Source of the DNA: Treponema sp. | GTDB taxonomy: Bacteria > Spirochaetota > Spirochaetia > Treponematales > Treponemataceae | Reading direction: 5' to 3' | NCBI GenBank assembly: GCA_017940005.1 | Contig: JAGAZO010000008.1 | Location: 62,001 to 126,000 of the forward strand | DNA: 64,000 nt | In this document: one piece after another, positions 1-8,670 of the stretch | How the letters are laid out: the number at the start of each line of letters is the position of its first letter | Numbering within the stretch: position 1 is the first letter of the stretch | The notes under the pieces: generated by a model | Seen by the model: only the letters and a program-made list of their open reading frames with translations | Databases searched by the model: none | Told to the model about the DNA's origin: nothing | Program-made: the position numbers and the translations under genes

Positions 1-1
1 A

Positions 2-946
2 TACGACGTGGGGAAATTTGCCAAAATCACTGGTGTTGAAAACATTGACAAAGTGATAAGCATTGACCAAAGCCCAATCGGAAGAACGCCGCGCTCGAAT
101 CCTGCAACATACGTGGGGCTTTTTTCTGGCATACGTGATTTATTTGCTTCGCTTCCTGAAGCAAAAGCGCGCGGTTACTTGCCCGGTCGCTTTAGTTTCA
201 ATGTGAAAGGCGGCCGCTGCGAAAATTGTCAAGGCGCGGGCACAATCGTCATAGAGATGAATTTTCTTCCCGACGTGTACATTCAGTGCGATGTGTGCGG
301 CGGCAAGCGCTTCAACAGAGAAACGCTCGATGTGCTGTACAAAGGCAAAAACATAAACGATGTGCTCAACATGACAATCGAAGAGGCGTGCGATTTTTTT
401 GCAGGCATTCCACATGTCGCGCGCAAGCTCGAAACGCTCAAATCGGTGGGCTTGGGATACATAGAGCTTGGTCAGTCGGCGCTCACGCTTTCTGGCGGTG
501 AAGCGCAGCGCGTAAAGCTTGCGACAGAGCTTTCACGCGCCGCTACAGGAAAAACGCTCTACATACTCGACGAGCCTACGACAGGCTTGCACTTTGCAGA
601 TGTAAAATTGTTAATGGAAGTGATTCAGCGTCTCGTGAATGCAGGCAACACTGTCTTGATGATTGAGCACAATCTTGATGTCATCTGCCAAGCGGATTAC
701 ATCATAGACTTGGGGCCTGAAGGCGGATACCGCGGCGGAAACGTGATTGCGGAGGGCACGCCAGAAAGTGTTGCGCTTGTGAAGAACTCATATACGGGCT
801 ATTATATCAAACAAATGCTTGAGCGGGAAAAGTCGCGTGAAGGTTCGGGAAAAAGGAGCGGCGCAAAAATTACCGCTGATAACGCTCATGGTGAAAGCGC
901 CACTGAAAAGACGGGCGCCATTGTAAAGTCGCGCGGCAAAAGGTGA
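2..946 (+). CDS. uvrA: UvrA excinuclease ABC subunit A, C-terminal part (5' end outside window)
   Basis: The gene enters the window already in frame and ends at 946; about 314 C-terminal residues are present. It is the DNA-damage-recognition ATPase of nucleotide excision repair, acting with UvrB and UvrC in the cytoplasm. The visible part has the [16 protein letters not shown] segment, a zinc-finger pair (CENCQGAG and CDVCGGKRF), the [11 protein letters not shown] signature and the [10 protein letters not shown] Walker B region, all in the expected order. The last 40 or so residues are a charged low-complexity tail. The LptD-like gene follows after 13 bases, so co-transcription is likely. Nothing looks broken; only the start is missing. 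Confidence 0.97.
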   Translation, partial: YDVGKFAKITGVENIDKVISIDQSPIGRTPRSNPATYVGLFSGIRDLFASLPEAKARGYLPGRFSFNVKGGRCENCQGAGTIVIEMNFLPDVYIQCDVCGGKRFNRETLDVLYKGKNINDVLNMTIEEACDFFAGIPHVARKLETLKSVGLGYIELGQSALTLSGGEAQRVKLATELSRAATGKTLYILDEPTTGLHFADVKLLMEVIQRLVNAGNTVLMIEHNLDVICQADYIIDLGPEGGYRGGNVIAEGTPESVALVKNSYTGYYIKQMLEREKSREGSGKRSGAKITADNAHGESATEKTGAIVKSRGKR

Positions 947-959
947 GCGGCGCGCTGCA

Positions 960-3900
960 ATGAGACATATGCACGGAAGATGTTGTAAAGAAGCGTTTCT
1001 CTTTTTTGCCCTATTTGCATGTTCTGCATTTGCGCCGCATTGTGCGGTGTCGTTGCATGCGCAGTCAAGCGAGGGCGAGAAGACAGTCATCACCATAGAG
1101 AACGCGCAGTCTACAGTATACGAAAAAGACAAAGAGACGGGAAACGACACTATCGTCTTTGAAGGGGATGTACGCATCTCTGTTGAAAAGGGCAGCACAA
1201 AAACAAAAATCGGTGCGCAAAAAATCATCTACGACAGAAAAACGCAAATGCTGTATGCATCGGGCGGCATCACTATGGAGATGACAGGCTGCCCCGAAGG
1301 CAACAGCACAGCCACCGCTTCGTCGCTCATGCTCAATACGTCAACGCTTGAAGGCGTGTTCGACGATGGGCGCGTTGTGCAAACGCAAAGCGACGCGCTC
1401 AATTTGCCTTCTGGCTCCACGCTTATCGTCGCGTCAAAAATGTTCGGGCGCAGCCAGTCGAACACGATTGCGTTTAAAAACGGCAGTCTTACGTTTTGCG
1501 ATGACGAAAATCCGCATTGGCATATTGACGCTTCGCGTATCTGGCTTTTGCCTGGCGGCGAGTTTGCATTTTTTAACGCGCTGCTTTACGTGGGCGTTGT
1601 ACCAGTGCTGTATCTTCCCGCGTTCTATTATCCAAAAGATGAGCTTGTTTTTAATCCTGTGTTCAGCTACGACACGCGGCGTGGCTATTCAATTCAGACA
1701 ACTGCGTATCTGTACGGACGCAAGCCGCTTGATGCGTCTTCAACGACAACAGCATCGTCTTCTTCGAGCACAAGCGATGCAAGCGAAAATCTCAAAGCGC
1801 TGTTCAATTTTATGAAGCCGTCAACGCTCAAAGAGCAAAAACTTGAAGGCATTGTGCTGCACAATCTTGACGAAGATTACAAAGGCGACACGACAAACTA
1901 TTTTAAAATCATGGGAGACTGGTATTCAAATCTCGGTTTTTTTGTGGGCGTTGACGGCGTATTCAAGCCGAATACGTATATCACAAATGTCAAGACGCTG
2001 CTTCAAATTGCATTCAGCAACACGGTGTTTAGAAACACTGCTTCTGGAGAATATATTCCGTATGCGCCATCAGGAAAAAAATATCGCGATTCATCTAACT
2101 TTATGGGACTTGCGTTGCCATTCCGCTATGGCGCAGATTTTCAGTTTACGTTGAGCAAGCCGTTTACGCTTTCGCTCTCGCTTCCAATTTACTCTGATCC
2201 GTATTTTACGGATGACTATGCGGAGCGGAATGAGACGATGAACTGGATAAGCTATCTTACAGAGCTCGGTGCCAAGAAAAGCACTGATGATAAAAAAACA
2301 AATGAAATATCATCTTTTTCATGGAGACTGAACAGTTCTTATTCATTTCCATTCACTGCGAATTTGAAATCGTATATCTCCAGCATGTCTATCACGCTCA
2401 ACTCATCGATTGTATTCAGTTCTCTTACAAATAGCGCATTTACTGTCGATAAACCTGCATCAGATGTTGTGGTGCTTGCAAGCAATTCTCCTATGCGCAA
2501 ATTTTATTATCCGTCGCAGATTACACCTGCTTCTGTGTCTTTTTCGTGGATAGGTACATTATTTTCTTATTCATCAACATCGTCGTCTTCACGTGTAGTT
2601 GCGAAAACGCCTCCGTCAATGTCGCTTGTTATACCCGATGAATTTAAAACAGAGAAAGAACTTGAAGCAGAAAGCGCAAAGCAGGCTGGCTTGATTAGTG
2701 AAGAGAATGATAGTTCGTTGACTGAACGCAACGAAAATACAGTTGCATTAGCGGCTGAAAGCGACAATGCCGCCGCGCAATCAGATGAAAAAAGCGATGC
2801 AGTTGTTGACGACGATGATGTAGTTTCAGCAGAAGATTATGCAAAAAAGGCGCTTCCAGCTCTTACCGTTTCAGCGCCATCTGTTGCAACGATATCCGGT
2901 TTTGATTACAAGCTTACCTATTCAATAAAACCTACCATTTCTTCGCAGTTGGCATATTCGTCAACAGGCTTGACAAAGCCTGAAGATTTTAAATGGAATA
3001 ATTTGCGTTCGTCGATGTATACACTGAAAACGCCTATTGCGCTTGAATCAGAGGCAAAGTATGGCGGCAGTTTTTTTACGATGACAAACAGCATTACCTA
3101 TTCGCCAGTGATACAAGAACATCCGTATATTTCAACTGACACTGCAATAGGGGGATATACTGATTCTGCGTTGAAATCATTGAAATTGACTGACTATAAG
3201 GCGTCAAAACAAGAGATTATCAATACGAATTCCGTGAGCCTAAAGCCGTTCAGCTATATCAATCTGTTTAAGAATACAGGGATAAGCTATCGTTCCTCAA
3301 TAAAATTGTTAAGAAGAGAATTTCTCGGCGACGATGCTAATAATCCACAATGGAAATATTACGGCCCTGATTTTACTGAAGAGAACTCTATTACAACGCA
3401 TGAGCTTGCGTTTACGTATGCCATGACAGAAGGTGCGAACGACAAGTTTGGGCAATCGCTTATGCTCTCAATGAAGCTCCCTCCGCAAGTTGATGAGTAT
3501 ACAGGTACACTTTCGTTTGCGTTTCCGTATACGACATTTTCGCTGTCAACAGGATTTCAGCAGACAAGTTCAACAGACGCAACGTGGAAAAAAAAGCCCA
3601 TACAGCAGGCGTTTTCGTTGTCGCTTTTTAAGAATACGCTCAAGCTTACCGAATCGTATAATTACAACTGGGAGAAAAAGCATAGCGACGGACTCCGTAT
3701 TTCGCTTTCATGGCAAGGACTACAGATTGCATATACGATGTCGTATACAAAAGGCTATAATTTTGACGCGGACACCTATGATGCTAGCGGTAAGATAACA
3801 CATATTGGCAGAGGTTGGGAGCAGCAAAGTGAAGAAAAATTCCTGCCGTATTCATTTTCGCTTTCATATACGATGCCGTCAAATACATGGTACTTGTGGA

Positions 3901-4394
3901 AACGCCGTATAAAAATTGCGCCAGGTCTTTCAACGAGCATTACTGCCGATTTGCTTCGTCCCACAAACAGCTATTTTTTGTTTACCCCGTCGCTTAATTT
4001 TGAAATTAATAAATTCCTCACATTTACATTTTCAGCAACTTCTCGCAATGCTGTCCTTTATCGCTACTTTCAGAAAATGTTTGGGCATGAAGGACGCATT
4101 CCAGGAGAGGCAAACGTGTTCGTCGATTTGTGGAATTCATTCCGTTTTGACGATGAATCAAAGCGGCGTGCCTCTGGATTTAAACTACAAAGCCTTAATT
4201 TTACACTTACGCATGATTTGCACGACTGGGATTTCAAGACTGAGTTTAAGGTTTCGCCGCGTCTCGTCACGGAAAATTCTAAACGCTATTACGATTTTAG
4301 CCCATACGTGACGATTTCTGTTGTCTGGCGTCCAATGGAAAGTATGAAGACGAAAATCGTTGACGAATACGGCGAGTGGCAGTTAAATCCATAA
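960..4394 (+). CDS. lptD: LptD/OstA-like outer-membrane protein, 1144 aa
   Basis: This is a large exported protein: an N-terminal hydrophobic signal segment (about residues 10-33), then an OstA/LptA-type beta-jellyroll (about 40-150, with FEGDVRISVEKG and YASGGITMEM). A long beta-strand-rich region follows, rich in aromatic and Ser/Thr residues, as expected for an outer-membrane barrel. A low-complexity Asp/Glu/Ala stretch (about residues 555-625) separates two halves. LptD of proteobacteria inserts LPS, with about 780 residues; this one is much longer. Treponemes are not known to make LPS, so the cargo is uncertain. An ATG at 969 is an alternative start. It follows uvrA by 13 bases, an arrangement I recall from other treponemes. 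Confidence 0.8.
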   Translation: MRHMHGRCCKEAFLFFALFACSAFAPHCAVSLHAQSSEGEKTVITIENAQSTVYEKDKETGNDTIVFEGDVRISVEKGSTKTKIGAQKIIYDRKTQMLYASGGITMEMTGCPEGNSTATASSLMLNTSTLEGVFDDGRVVQTQSDALNLPSGSTLIVASKMFGRSQSNTIAFKNGSLTFCDDENPHWHIDASRIWLLPGGEFAFFNALLYVGVVPVLYLPAFYYPKDELVFNPVFSYDTRRGYSIQTTAYLYGRKPLDASSTTTASSSSSTSDASENLKALFNFMKPSTLKEQKLEGIVLHNLDEDYKGDTTNYFKIMGDWYSNLGFFVGVDGVFKPNTYITNVKTLLQIAFSNTVFRNTASGEYIPYAPSGKKYRDSSNFMGLALPFRYGADFQFTLSKPFTLSLSLPIYSDPYFTDDYAERNETMNWISYLTELGAKKSTDDKKTNEISSFSWRLNSSYSFPFTANLKSYISSMSITLNSSIVFSSLTNSAFTVDKPASDVVVLASNSPMRKFYYPSQITPASVSFSWIGTLFSYSSTSSSSRVVAKTPPSMSLVIPDEFKTEKELEAESAKQAGLISEENDSSLTERNENTVALAAESDNAAAQSDEKSDAVVDDDDVVSAEDYAKKALPALTVSAPSVATISGFDYKLTYSIKPTISSQLAYSSTGLTKPEDFKWNNLRSSMYTLKTPIALESEAKYGGSFFTMTNSITYSPVIQEHPYISTDTAIGGYTDSALKSLKLTDYKASKQEIINTNSVSLKPFSYINLFKNTGISYRSSIKLLRREFLGDDANNPQWKYYGPDFTEENSITTHELAFTYAMTEGANDKFGQSLMLSMKLPPQVDEYTGTLSFAFPYTTFSLSTGFQQTSSTDATWKKKPIQQAFSLSLFKNTLKLTESYNYNWEKKHSDGLRISLSWQGLQIAYTMSYTKGYNFDADTYDASGKITHIGRGWEQQSEEKFLPYSFSLSYTMPSNTWYLWKRRIKIAPGLSTSITADLLRPTNSYFLFTPSLNFEINKFLTFTFSATSRNAVLYRYFQKMFGHEGRIPGEANVFVDLWNSFRFDDESKRRASGFKLQSLNFTLTHDLHDWDFKTEFKVSPRLVTENSKRYYDFSPYVTISVVWRPMESMKTKIVDEYGEWQLNP

Positions 4395-4437
4395 AGAGCA
4401 ACAGGGATGTTGCGTCGTACCGTAGGGAAAGCGTTTA

Positions 4438-4580
4438 CGCATTTTGCAAAGCAAAATGCGGGAGTGAGCAACGCACGGATGCGGTGCGAACGGCGCTTGA
4501 AGCTTCGCGCTTCACGCTCGCTGCGAGTGGCACCAGTTCGGATTTTTTTCAACACTCGTAAAAATCGCCACGCGATTTTT
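4438..4580. repeat. Hairpin-rich intergenic segment between the LptD-like gene and phoH
   Basis: Perfect inverted repeats stand one after another: CGCATTTTGC with loop AAA (4438-4460), GAAGC with a five-base loop (4499-4513), CGAGTG/CACTCG (4524-4529 and 4553-4558), and AAAAATCGC with loop CAC (4560-4580). The string CACCAGTTCGGATTTTTT occurs at 4531-4548 and again at 4607-4624, each time in or beside a hairpin loop. No coding frame here looks real. The role is unknown. Confidence 0.6.
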
Positions 4581-4591
4581 GCTATTGAGAC

Positions 4592-4628
4592 GCACAAAAA
4601 ATCCTGCACCAGTTCGGATTTTTTGTGC
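4592..4628 (+). terminator. Strong hairpin, probable terminator ahead of the phoH promoter
   Basis: A perfect 13-bp stem (GCACAAAAAATCC at 4592-4604 with GGATTTTTTGTGC at 4616-4628) encloses an 11-base loop. The T6 run lies inside the 3' arm rather than after it, and the A6 run in the 5' arm would serve the other strand, so it may work in both directions. It ends two bases before the -35 box of phoH. Confidence 0.6.
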
Positions 4629-4630
4629 TC

Positions 4631-4659
4631 TTGTCAAACTTCCTCTTGCGGTTTATAAT
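4631..4659 (+). promoter_or_regulatory. Sigma-70 type promoter of the phoH operon
   Basis: TTGTCA (4631-4636), a 17-base spacer, and a perfect TATAAT (4654-4659). The predicted start of transcription is about 4666, giving a short leader with AGGAG just before the GTG start of phoH at 4689. Confidence 0.75.
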
Positions 4660-4688
4660 TGACTTAGCATACTGTTTACAGGAGATTA

Positions 4689-5621
4689 GTGGATTCCTAT
4701 ACGATAGTTGTGCCTGATGCAGGTGTTTTGTCATGCGTATGTGGCACTAACGACAGCAATTTGAAACTCATCGAGGAGCATTTAGGGGTACCGGTTTTTA
4801 CACGTGGCAATGAGCTTTCTGTAGACGGCGAGAATCCAGCTATCCGTGAGAAATTTCGTTTTATAATCGACCGTATCCTTGACGAAATTAAGGACGGCGA
4901 TGAAGACGGGGCAGATATTATTACCTCTGTTTTAAATACATGTCCATGCAAAAACCTTGCAAAGTATTCAATCATTGTGCCTGGCAGTTTTCGCAAAATT
5001 TATCCGCGCACTGAAAATCAAGCGCAGTATATTGAAATGCTGCGTAGATGCGACGTTGTACTTTGCGCCGGCCCATCTGGGAGCGGCAAGACATTTCTCG
5101 CGGTGGCAGAGGCGTTGCGCTTGTTGCTGTCGCACAATGCGACAAAGCTCATTCTAACGCGACCTGTTGTTGAAGCGGGCGAAAGTCTCGGCTATCTTCC
5201 TGGCGACTTGGAACAAAAGCTTAATCCATATTTACGTCCGCTCTATGATGCAATGGAATCTATTTTACCACGTGAAACAGTGAAACGACTTTTAGAATCG
5301 GGGGCAATCGAAACAGCATCTCTTGCATATATGCGTGGTCGTACGTTGAGTCGCTGCATTGTCATTCTTGATGAAGCGCAAAACACAACACGTGAGCAGA
5401 TGAAAATGTTTTTGACGCGCATAGGAGAAAATTCAAAAATTTTTATTACGGGTGATATAACGCAAATCGATTTGCCGCGCAACACAGATTCAGGTCTTGC
5501 GCATGCAATTAGATTGCTTTCACCAATTGACGAAATAGGCAAGATGACGTTTGCAGCTGAAGATGTTGTACGTTCGTCTCTTGTAAAAAGAATTGTTAAG
5601 GCGTATGAATATGAAAAATAA
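4689..5621 (+). CDS. phoH: PhoH family ATPase
   Basis: A 310-residue cytoplasmic ATPase of the PhoH family, whose members are linked to RNA metabolism and often sit beside ybeY. A small N-terminal KH-like region (about 1-75) precedes the ATPase core. Walker A is GPSGSGKTF near residue 128 and Walker B is CIVILDEAQN near residue 220; the TRPVVEAGE and GDITQIDLP segments are typical of the family. The start is GTG, chosen because AGGAG lies about seven bases upstream and the N-terminal sequence fits the family. It is first in a five-gene operon and overlaps the next gene by a few bases. No defect is visible. Confidence 0.93.
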   Translation: MDSYTIVVPDAGVLSCVCGTNDSNLKLIEEHLGVPVFTRGNELSVDGENPAIREKFRFIIDRILDEIKDGDEDGADIITSVLNTCPCKNLAKYSIIVPGSFRKIYPRTENQAQYIEMLRRCDVVLCAGPSGSGKTFLAVAEALRLLLSHNATKLILTRPVVEAGESLGYLPGDLEQKLNPYLRPLYDAMESILPRETVKRLLESGAIETASLAYMRGRTLSRCIVILDEAQNTTREQMKMFLTRIGENSKIFITGDITQIDLPRNTDSGLAHAIRLLSPIDEIGKMTFAAEDVVRSSLVKRIVKAYEYEK

Positions 5622-7374
5622 AGACAAAAGTATTGGCAAAAAAAATGTTGTTGGTTCAATGTTTACGCGAATCAGCGAAAGTATTAAAAAAAATTATCGA
5701 GTTATTCTGCTTTTTGTAGTGGGGCTTGCCGCTGCATCTGTACTGAATTTTTTCAATGTAGCAACGAGTCAGACTATCGCATCATTTTCGCCTGATGACT
5801 TTGAAATAGGACAAATTGCTGACCGTACGATCATTGCAACTCGCTCCATTCCTTCCGACATTGAAAACCCTATTTCCATTGAAGCGGGTGAAAAAATCAT
5901 TCGCAAAGGATTTCCTATCACTGAAGACGGATATGCTAAACTTCGTAAAATGGCAGCGTCTCCTGTATATCTCGACTATCGCGCCGTTGCAAATAATGAG
6001 CTGTTTCTGTTTGTGCTTGCCTGCTTGTGGACGCTTATGTTTGCGTTTTTGCCATTTGGCAGAAATGTCAAAAAACGTGAGATGATTCTGCATGTTGTAT
6101 TTTTTCTTATTGTGTACGGCATTACGGCATTTGGCACAAAAACAGAAACTTTTTCTTCTTCATATACGCTCACAGTTATCATTCCCGCTTCTCTGTGCGT
6201 GTTGCTTTTAACAATTTTATATGGACAGCTTTCTGCCATATTGTTTTCTATTATGGCTGCATTCGGCGTGTTCAACGCTTCCCAATGGCAAATCGTGCCG
6301 TTCCTGTATACTGTTATTTCGTGTATTGCGGCTGTCTATGTCGTGCGCAAAATTGAGCGCCGCATAGACATGGTAATTGCCTCTCTTTTGCTCGCATGTA
6401 TTGATGTGGTGTGCATGATTGTGCTCTCTGTAATTTTTAATGAAAGTTTTTATTCGATGATACCAGTATTTGGAGGTGTCGCTTTCAACGGTTTTATTTC
6501 CGGCATACTTGCACTTGGATTTCTTACACCGCTTGAATTTTTATTAAATACTGCATCGGTATTTCGCCTTATGGATTTAAGCGATCTTAATAATCCGCTT
6601 ATGAGGAAACTCATGCTTACAGCGAGCGGAACTTATTCTCATTCGATGATGGTTGCTCAACTAGCTGAAAGCGCATGCCGTGAAATAGGGGCAGACCCGC
6701 TCGTAGCCCGTGTTGGTGCATATTATCATGACATAGGCAAAATGGACCAAAGCGAATATTTTGTTGAAAATCAAACTGGTGTCAACAAGCATGATGAGAT
6801 AAATCCTGCACTTTCAGTTGCTGTTATTAAAAGCCATGTGCGAAAAGGTGTGGAGAAAGCGCGGCAACTTCATTTGCCACAGCCTGTTATTGATATAATA
6901 TTAGAGCACCATGGCAACAGTATAATTTCATATTTTTACAATGAGGCGAAACAAAAAGATCCGAATGTAAATCCTGAAGATTTCAGGTATACAGGAACGC
7001 CTCCCACAACGCGCGAGTCTGCTGTTGTCATGCTTGCAGATACGACAGAAGCGGCTTGCCGTACGCTTGAGAATCCAACGGCGCTACGCCTTGAAAAATT
7101 TATTCAGGAACTGTTTAATGCAAAACTAGCGAATGGACAGCTTGACTGCTGTACGCTCACGTTTCGCGATTTGTCGAAAATAAAAGAGACATTTGTACAG
7201 CTGCTTTCAGGCTATTACCACAATAGAATTGAGTATCCTAATCAAAAAGATCCTGATGAAAAGTTAAAGATTGGTAATGACGGCAAGCCTGATGAAAAAC
7301 TGAATAATGAAAAAAGACCAGAAAATAAAAAAACGAGTGAAAAAAAATCTGATGCGGGAAAAACTCATGGCTAA
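5611..7374 (+). CDS. pgpH: PgpH-type membrane HD phosphohydrolase (likely c-di-AMP phosphodiesterase)
   Basis: About 587 residues: one N-terminal membrane helix, a short extracytoplasmic region beginning like a 7TMR-HDED domain (IADRTIIATRSI), a bundle of about seven membrane helices, then a cytoplasmic HD domain with TYSHSMM, HDIGK (about residue 373), EHHG and a later MLAD motif. PgpH of Firmicutes degrades c-di-AMP, and there too it lies between phoH and ybeY. This copy is over 100 residues shorter than Bacillus PgpH (about 711), mostly in the outside domain. The Lys/Asn/Glu-rich C-terminal tail is low complexity. The start at 5611 gives nine-base spacing from TTAAGG; ATG 5605 is the alternative. 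Substrate is inferred. Confidence 0.85.
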   Translation: MKNKDKSIGKKNVVGSMFTRISESIKKNYRVILLFVVGLAAASVLNFFNVATSQTIASFSPDDFEIGQIADRTIIATRSIPSDIENPISIEAGEKIIRKGFPITEDGYAKLRKMAASPVYLDYRAVANNELFLFVLACLWTLMFAFLPFGRNVKKREMILHVVFFLIVYGITAFGTKTETFSSSYTLTVIIPASLCVLLLTILYGQLSAILFSIMAAFGVFNASQWQIVPFLYTVISCIAAVYVVRKIERRIDMVIASLLLACIDVVCMIVLSVIFNESFYSMIPVFGGVAFNGFISGILALGFLTPLEFLLNTASVFRLMDLSDLNNPLMRKLMLTASGTYSHSMMVAQLAESACREIGADPLVARVGAYYHDIGKMDQSEYFVENQTGVNKHDEINPALSVAVIKSHVRKGVEKARQLHLPQPVIDIILEHHGNSIISYFYNEAKQKDPNVNPEDFRYTGTPPTTRESAVVMLADTTEAACRTLENPTALRLEKFIQELFNAKLANGQLDCCTLTFRDLSKIKETFVQLLSGYYHNRIEYPNQKDPDEKLKIGNDGKPDEKLNNEKRPENKKTSEKKSDAGKTHG

Positions 7375-7849
7375 CAGTGTGTTTGTCTCCGTCTTGGACG
7401 GCGTCGATGTTCCTGTGTGGATACACAATGTGGAGCCATTCATGCTCCATGCAATGAAAAAGCTTGGTTTTGATGGCGAGGAAATTTCTGTTTTATTGTG
7501 TAATGATTCCTATATTGCGTTTCTTAATAATTCATATCGCGGAATAGCTGCTCCTACAGATGTGCTTTCGTTTGAAAATGGTAGCTTGTACGCAGACGAA
7601 AACGGTATTGAATGGAAATGCATGGGTGATATAATAATAAGTGTAGATATGCTTCCCAGAAATGCGGAAGCATTTGATACTGATGAAAATTCAGAACTGA
7701 AGCGATTGCTTGTGCATGGGTTGCTTCATTTAAATGGTTTTGAGCATGGAGATGAGCATATTGAAAAAGGCAAGATGCCTGTATGCGATATGCTCATGTT
7801 ACAAGAAAAGATGCTCGCGGAATTCAGCGGCGAAAAAATTATTAATTAA
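7367..7849 (+). CDS. ybeY: Endoribonuclease YbeY
   Basis: A 160-residue member of the YbeY/UPF0054 family, a zinc-dependent RNase used in 16S rRNA 3' maturation and ribosome quality control. The metal-binding signature HGLLHLNGFEH is intact and is preceded by the usual PTDVLSF segment. The start at 7367 overlaps the end of pgpH and follows GGGA; the in-frame ATG at 7352 would add only a basic stretch taken from the pgpH reading. The phoH-pgpH-ybeY-corC order is a known conserved block in bacteria, supporting the name. Confidence 0.93.
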   Translation: MANSVFVSVLDGVDVPVWIHNVEPFMLHAMKKLGFDGEEISVLLCNDSYIAFLNNSYRGIAAPTDVLSFENGSLYADENGIEWKCMGDIIISVDMLPRNAEAFDTDENSELKRLLVHGLLHLNGFEHGDEHIEKGKMPVCDMLMLQEKMLAEFSGEKIIN

Positions 7850-7860
7850 CAAGGTGGCAT

Positions 7861-8670
7861 ATGAGTCTATTTAATATCGGGCATAAAAAAGAAAATATTT
7901 CTTCTGAATTGAATGATATAAGTCCTGAACAACAGCAGATAATCAATGAAGAAAAACAGAGCATGATTCGCGGCATTGAAGATTTGTCACATACATCGGT
8001 AAAAGAAGTGATGATTCCGAGAATCGATGTTGATTTTGTGTCAATAGACACTCCGACGGAAGAAATGATGGAGAAAATCGCAACGAGCGGTCATTCACGT
8101 TTTCCTGTTTACAGCGATTCGATAGATAATGTTGTAGGCATTTTATATGTAAAGGATCTGATTCATCTCTTTGCGGTGCATGAACCTATCAATCTTGAGA
8201 AAATTTTGCGCAAAGCATATTTTGTGCCAGAGTCAAAGCGTATTGATTCACTTTTGCGCGAATTCAAGCGCAGGCATCTTCACATTGCGGTTGCAATCGA
8301 TGAATATGGCGGCATATCGGGCATTGTTACAATGGAAGATATAATCGAAGAAATAGTTGGCGACATTCAAGATGAATTTGACAATGAGCGTGAAGACATC
8401 ATTGCGTTGGGAAACAACATCTGGTTATGCGACGCACGAGTCGATTTAGATGATTTAAACGAAACAATAAATGCAAAATTTCCTACAGATGATTTTGATA
8501 CGCTTGGAGGATTTGTATTTGATTTGTTCGGCAAAATTCCAGTAAAATACGAAAAAGTTGCTTGGGGCGATTTTGACTTTATCGTTCAAGATATGGAAGG
8601 GCATCGAATCAATATGATAAAATTGATTCGTAAAAGCGGAGGGGAAAAACAGGATGAGGAACAAAAATAA
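7861..8670 (+). CDS. tlyC: CorC/TlyC family CBS-domain protein
   Basis: A 269-residue soluble protein with two CBS domains (about residues 45-175, with the EVMIPRID and DEYGGISGIVTMED signatures) and a C-terminal CorC_HlyC domain. It lacks the N-terminal DUF21 membrane region of the larger relatives. Members are annotated as hemolysin C or as magnesium/cobalt efflux accessory proteins (CorC, YbeX); in treponemes the old name is TlyC. A true hemolytic role is doubtful, and its position after ybeY suggests the YbeX-type role tied to ribosome maintenance. A strong AAGGTGG precedes the ATG. Confidence 0.88.
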   Translation: MSLFNIGHKKENISSELNDISPEQQQIINEEKQSMIRGIEDLSHTSVKEVMIPRIDVDFVSIDTPTEEMMEKIATSGHSRFPVYSDSIDNVVGILYVKDLIHLFAVHEPINLEKILRKAYFVPESKRIDSLLREFKRRHLHIAVAIDEYGGISGIVTMEDIIEEIVGDIQDEFDNEREDIIALGNNIWLCDARVDLDDLNETINAKFPTDDFDTLGGFVFDLFGKIPVKYEKVAWGDFDFIVQDMEGHRINMIKLIRKSGGEKQDEEQK

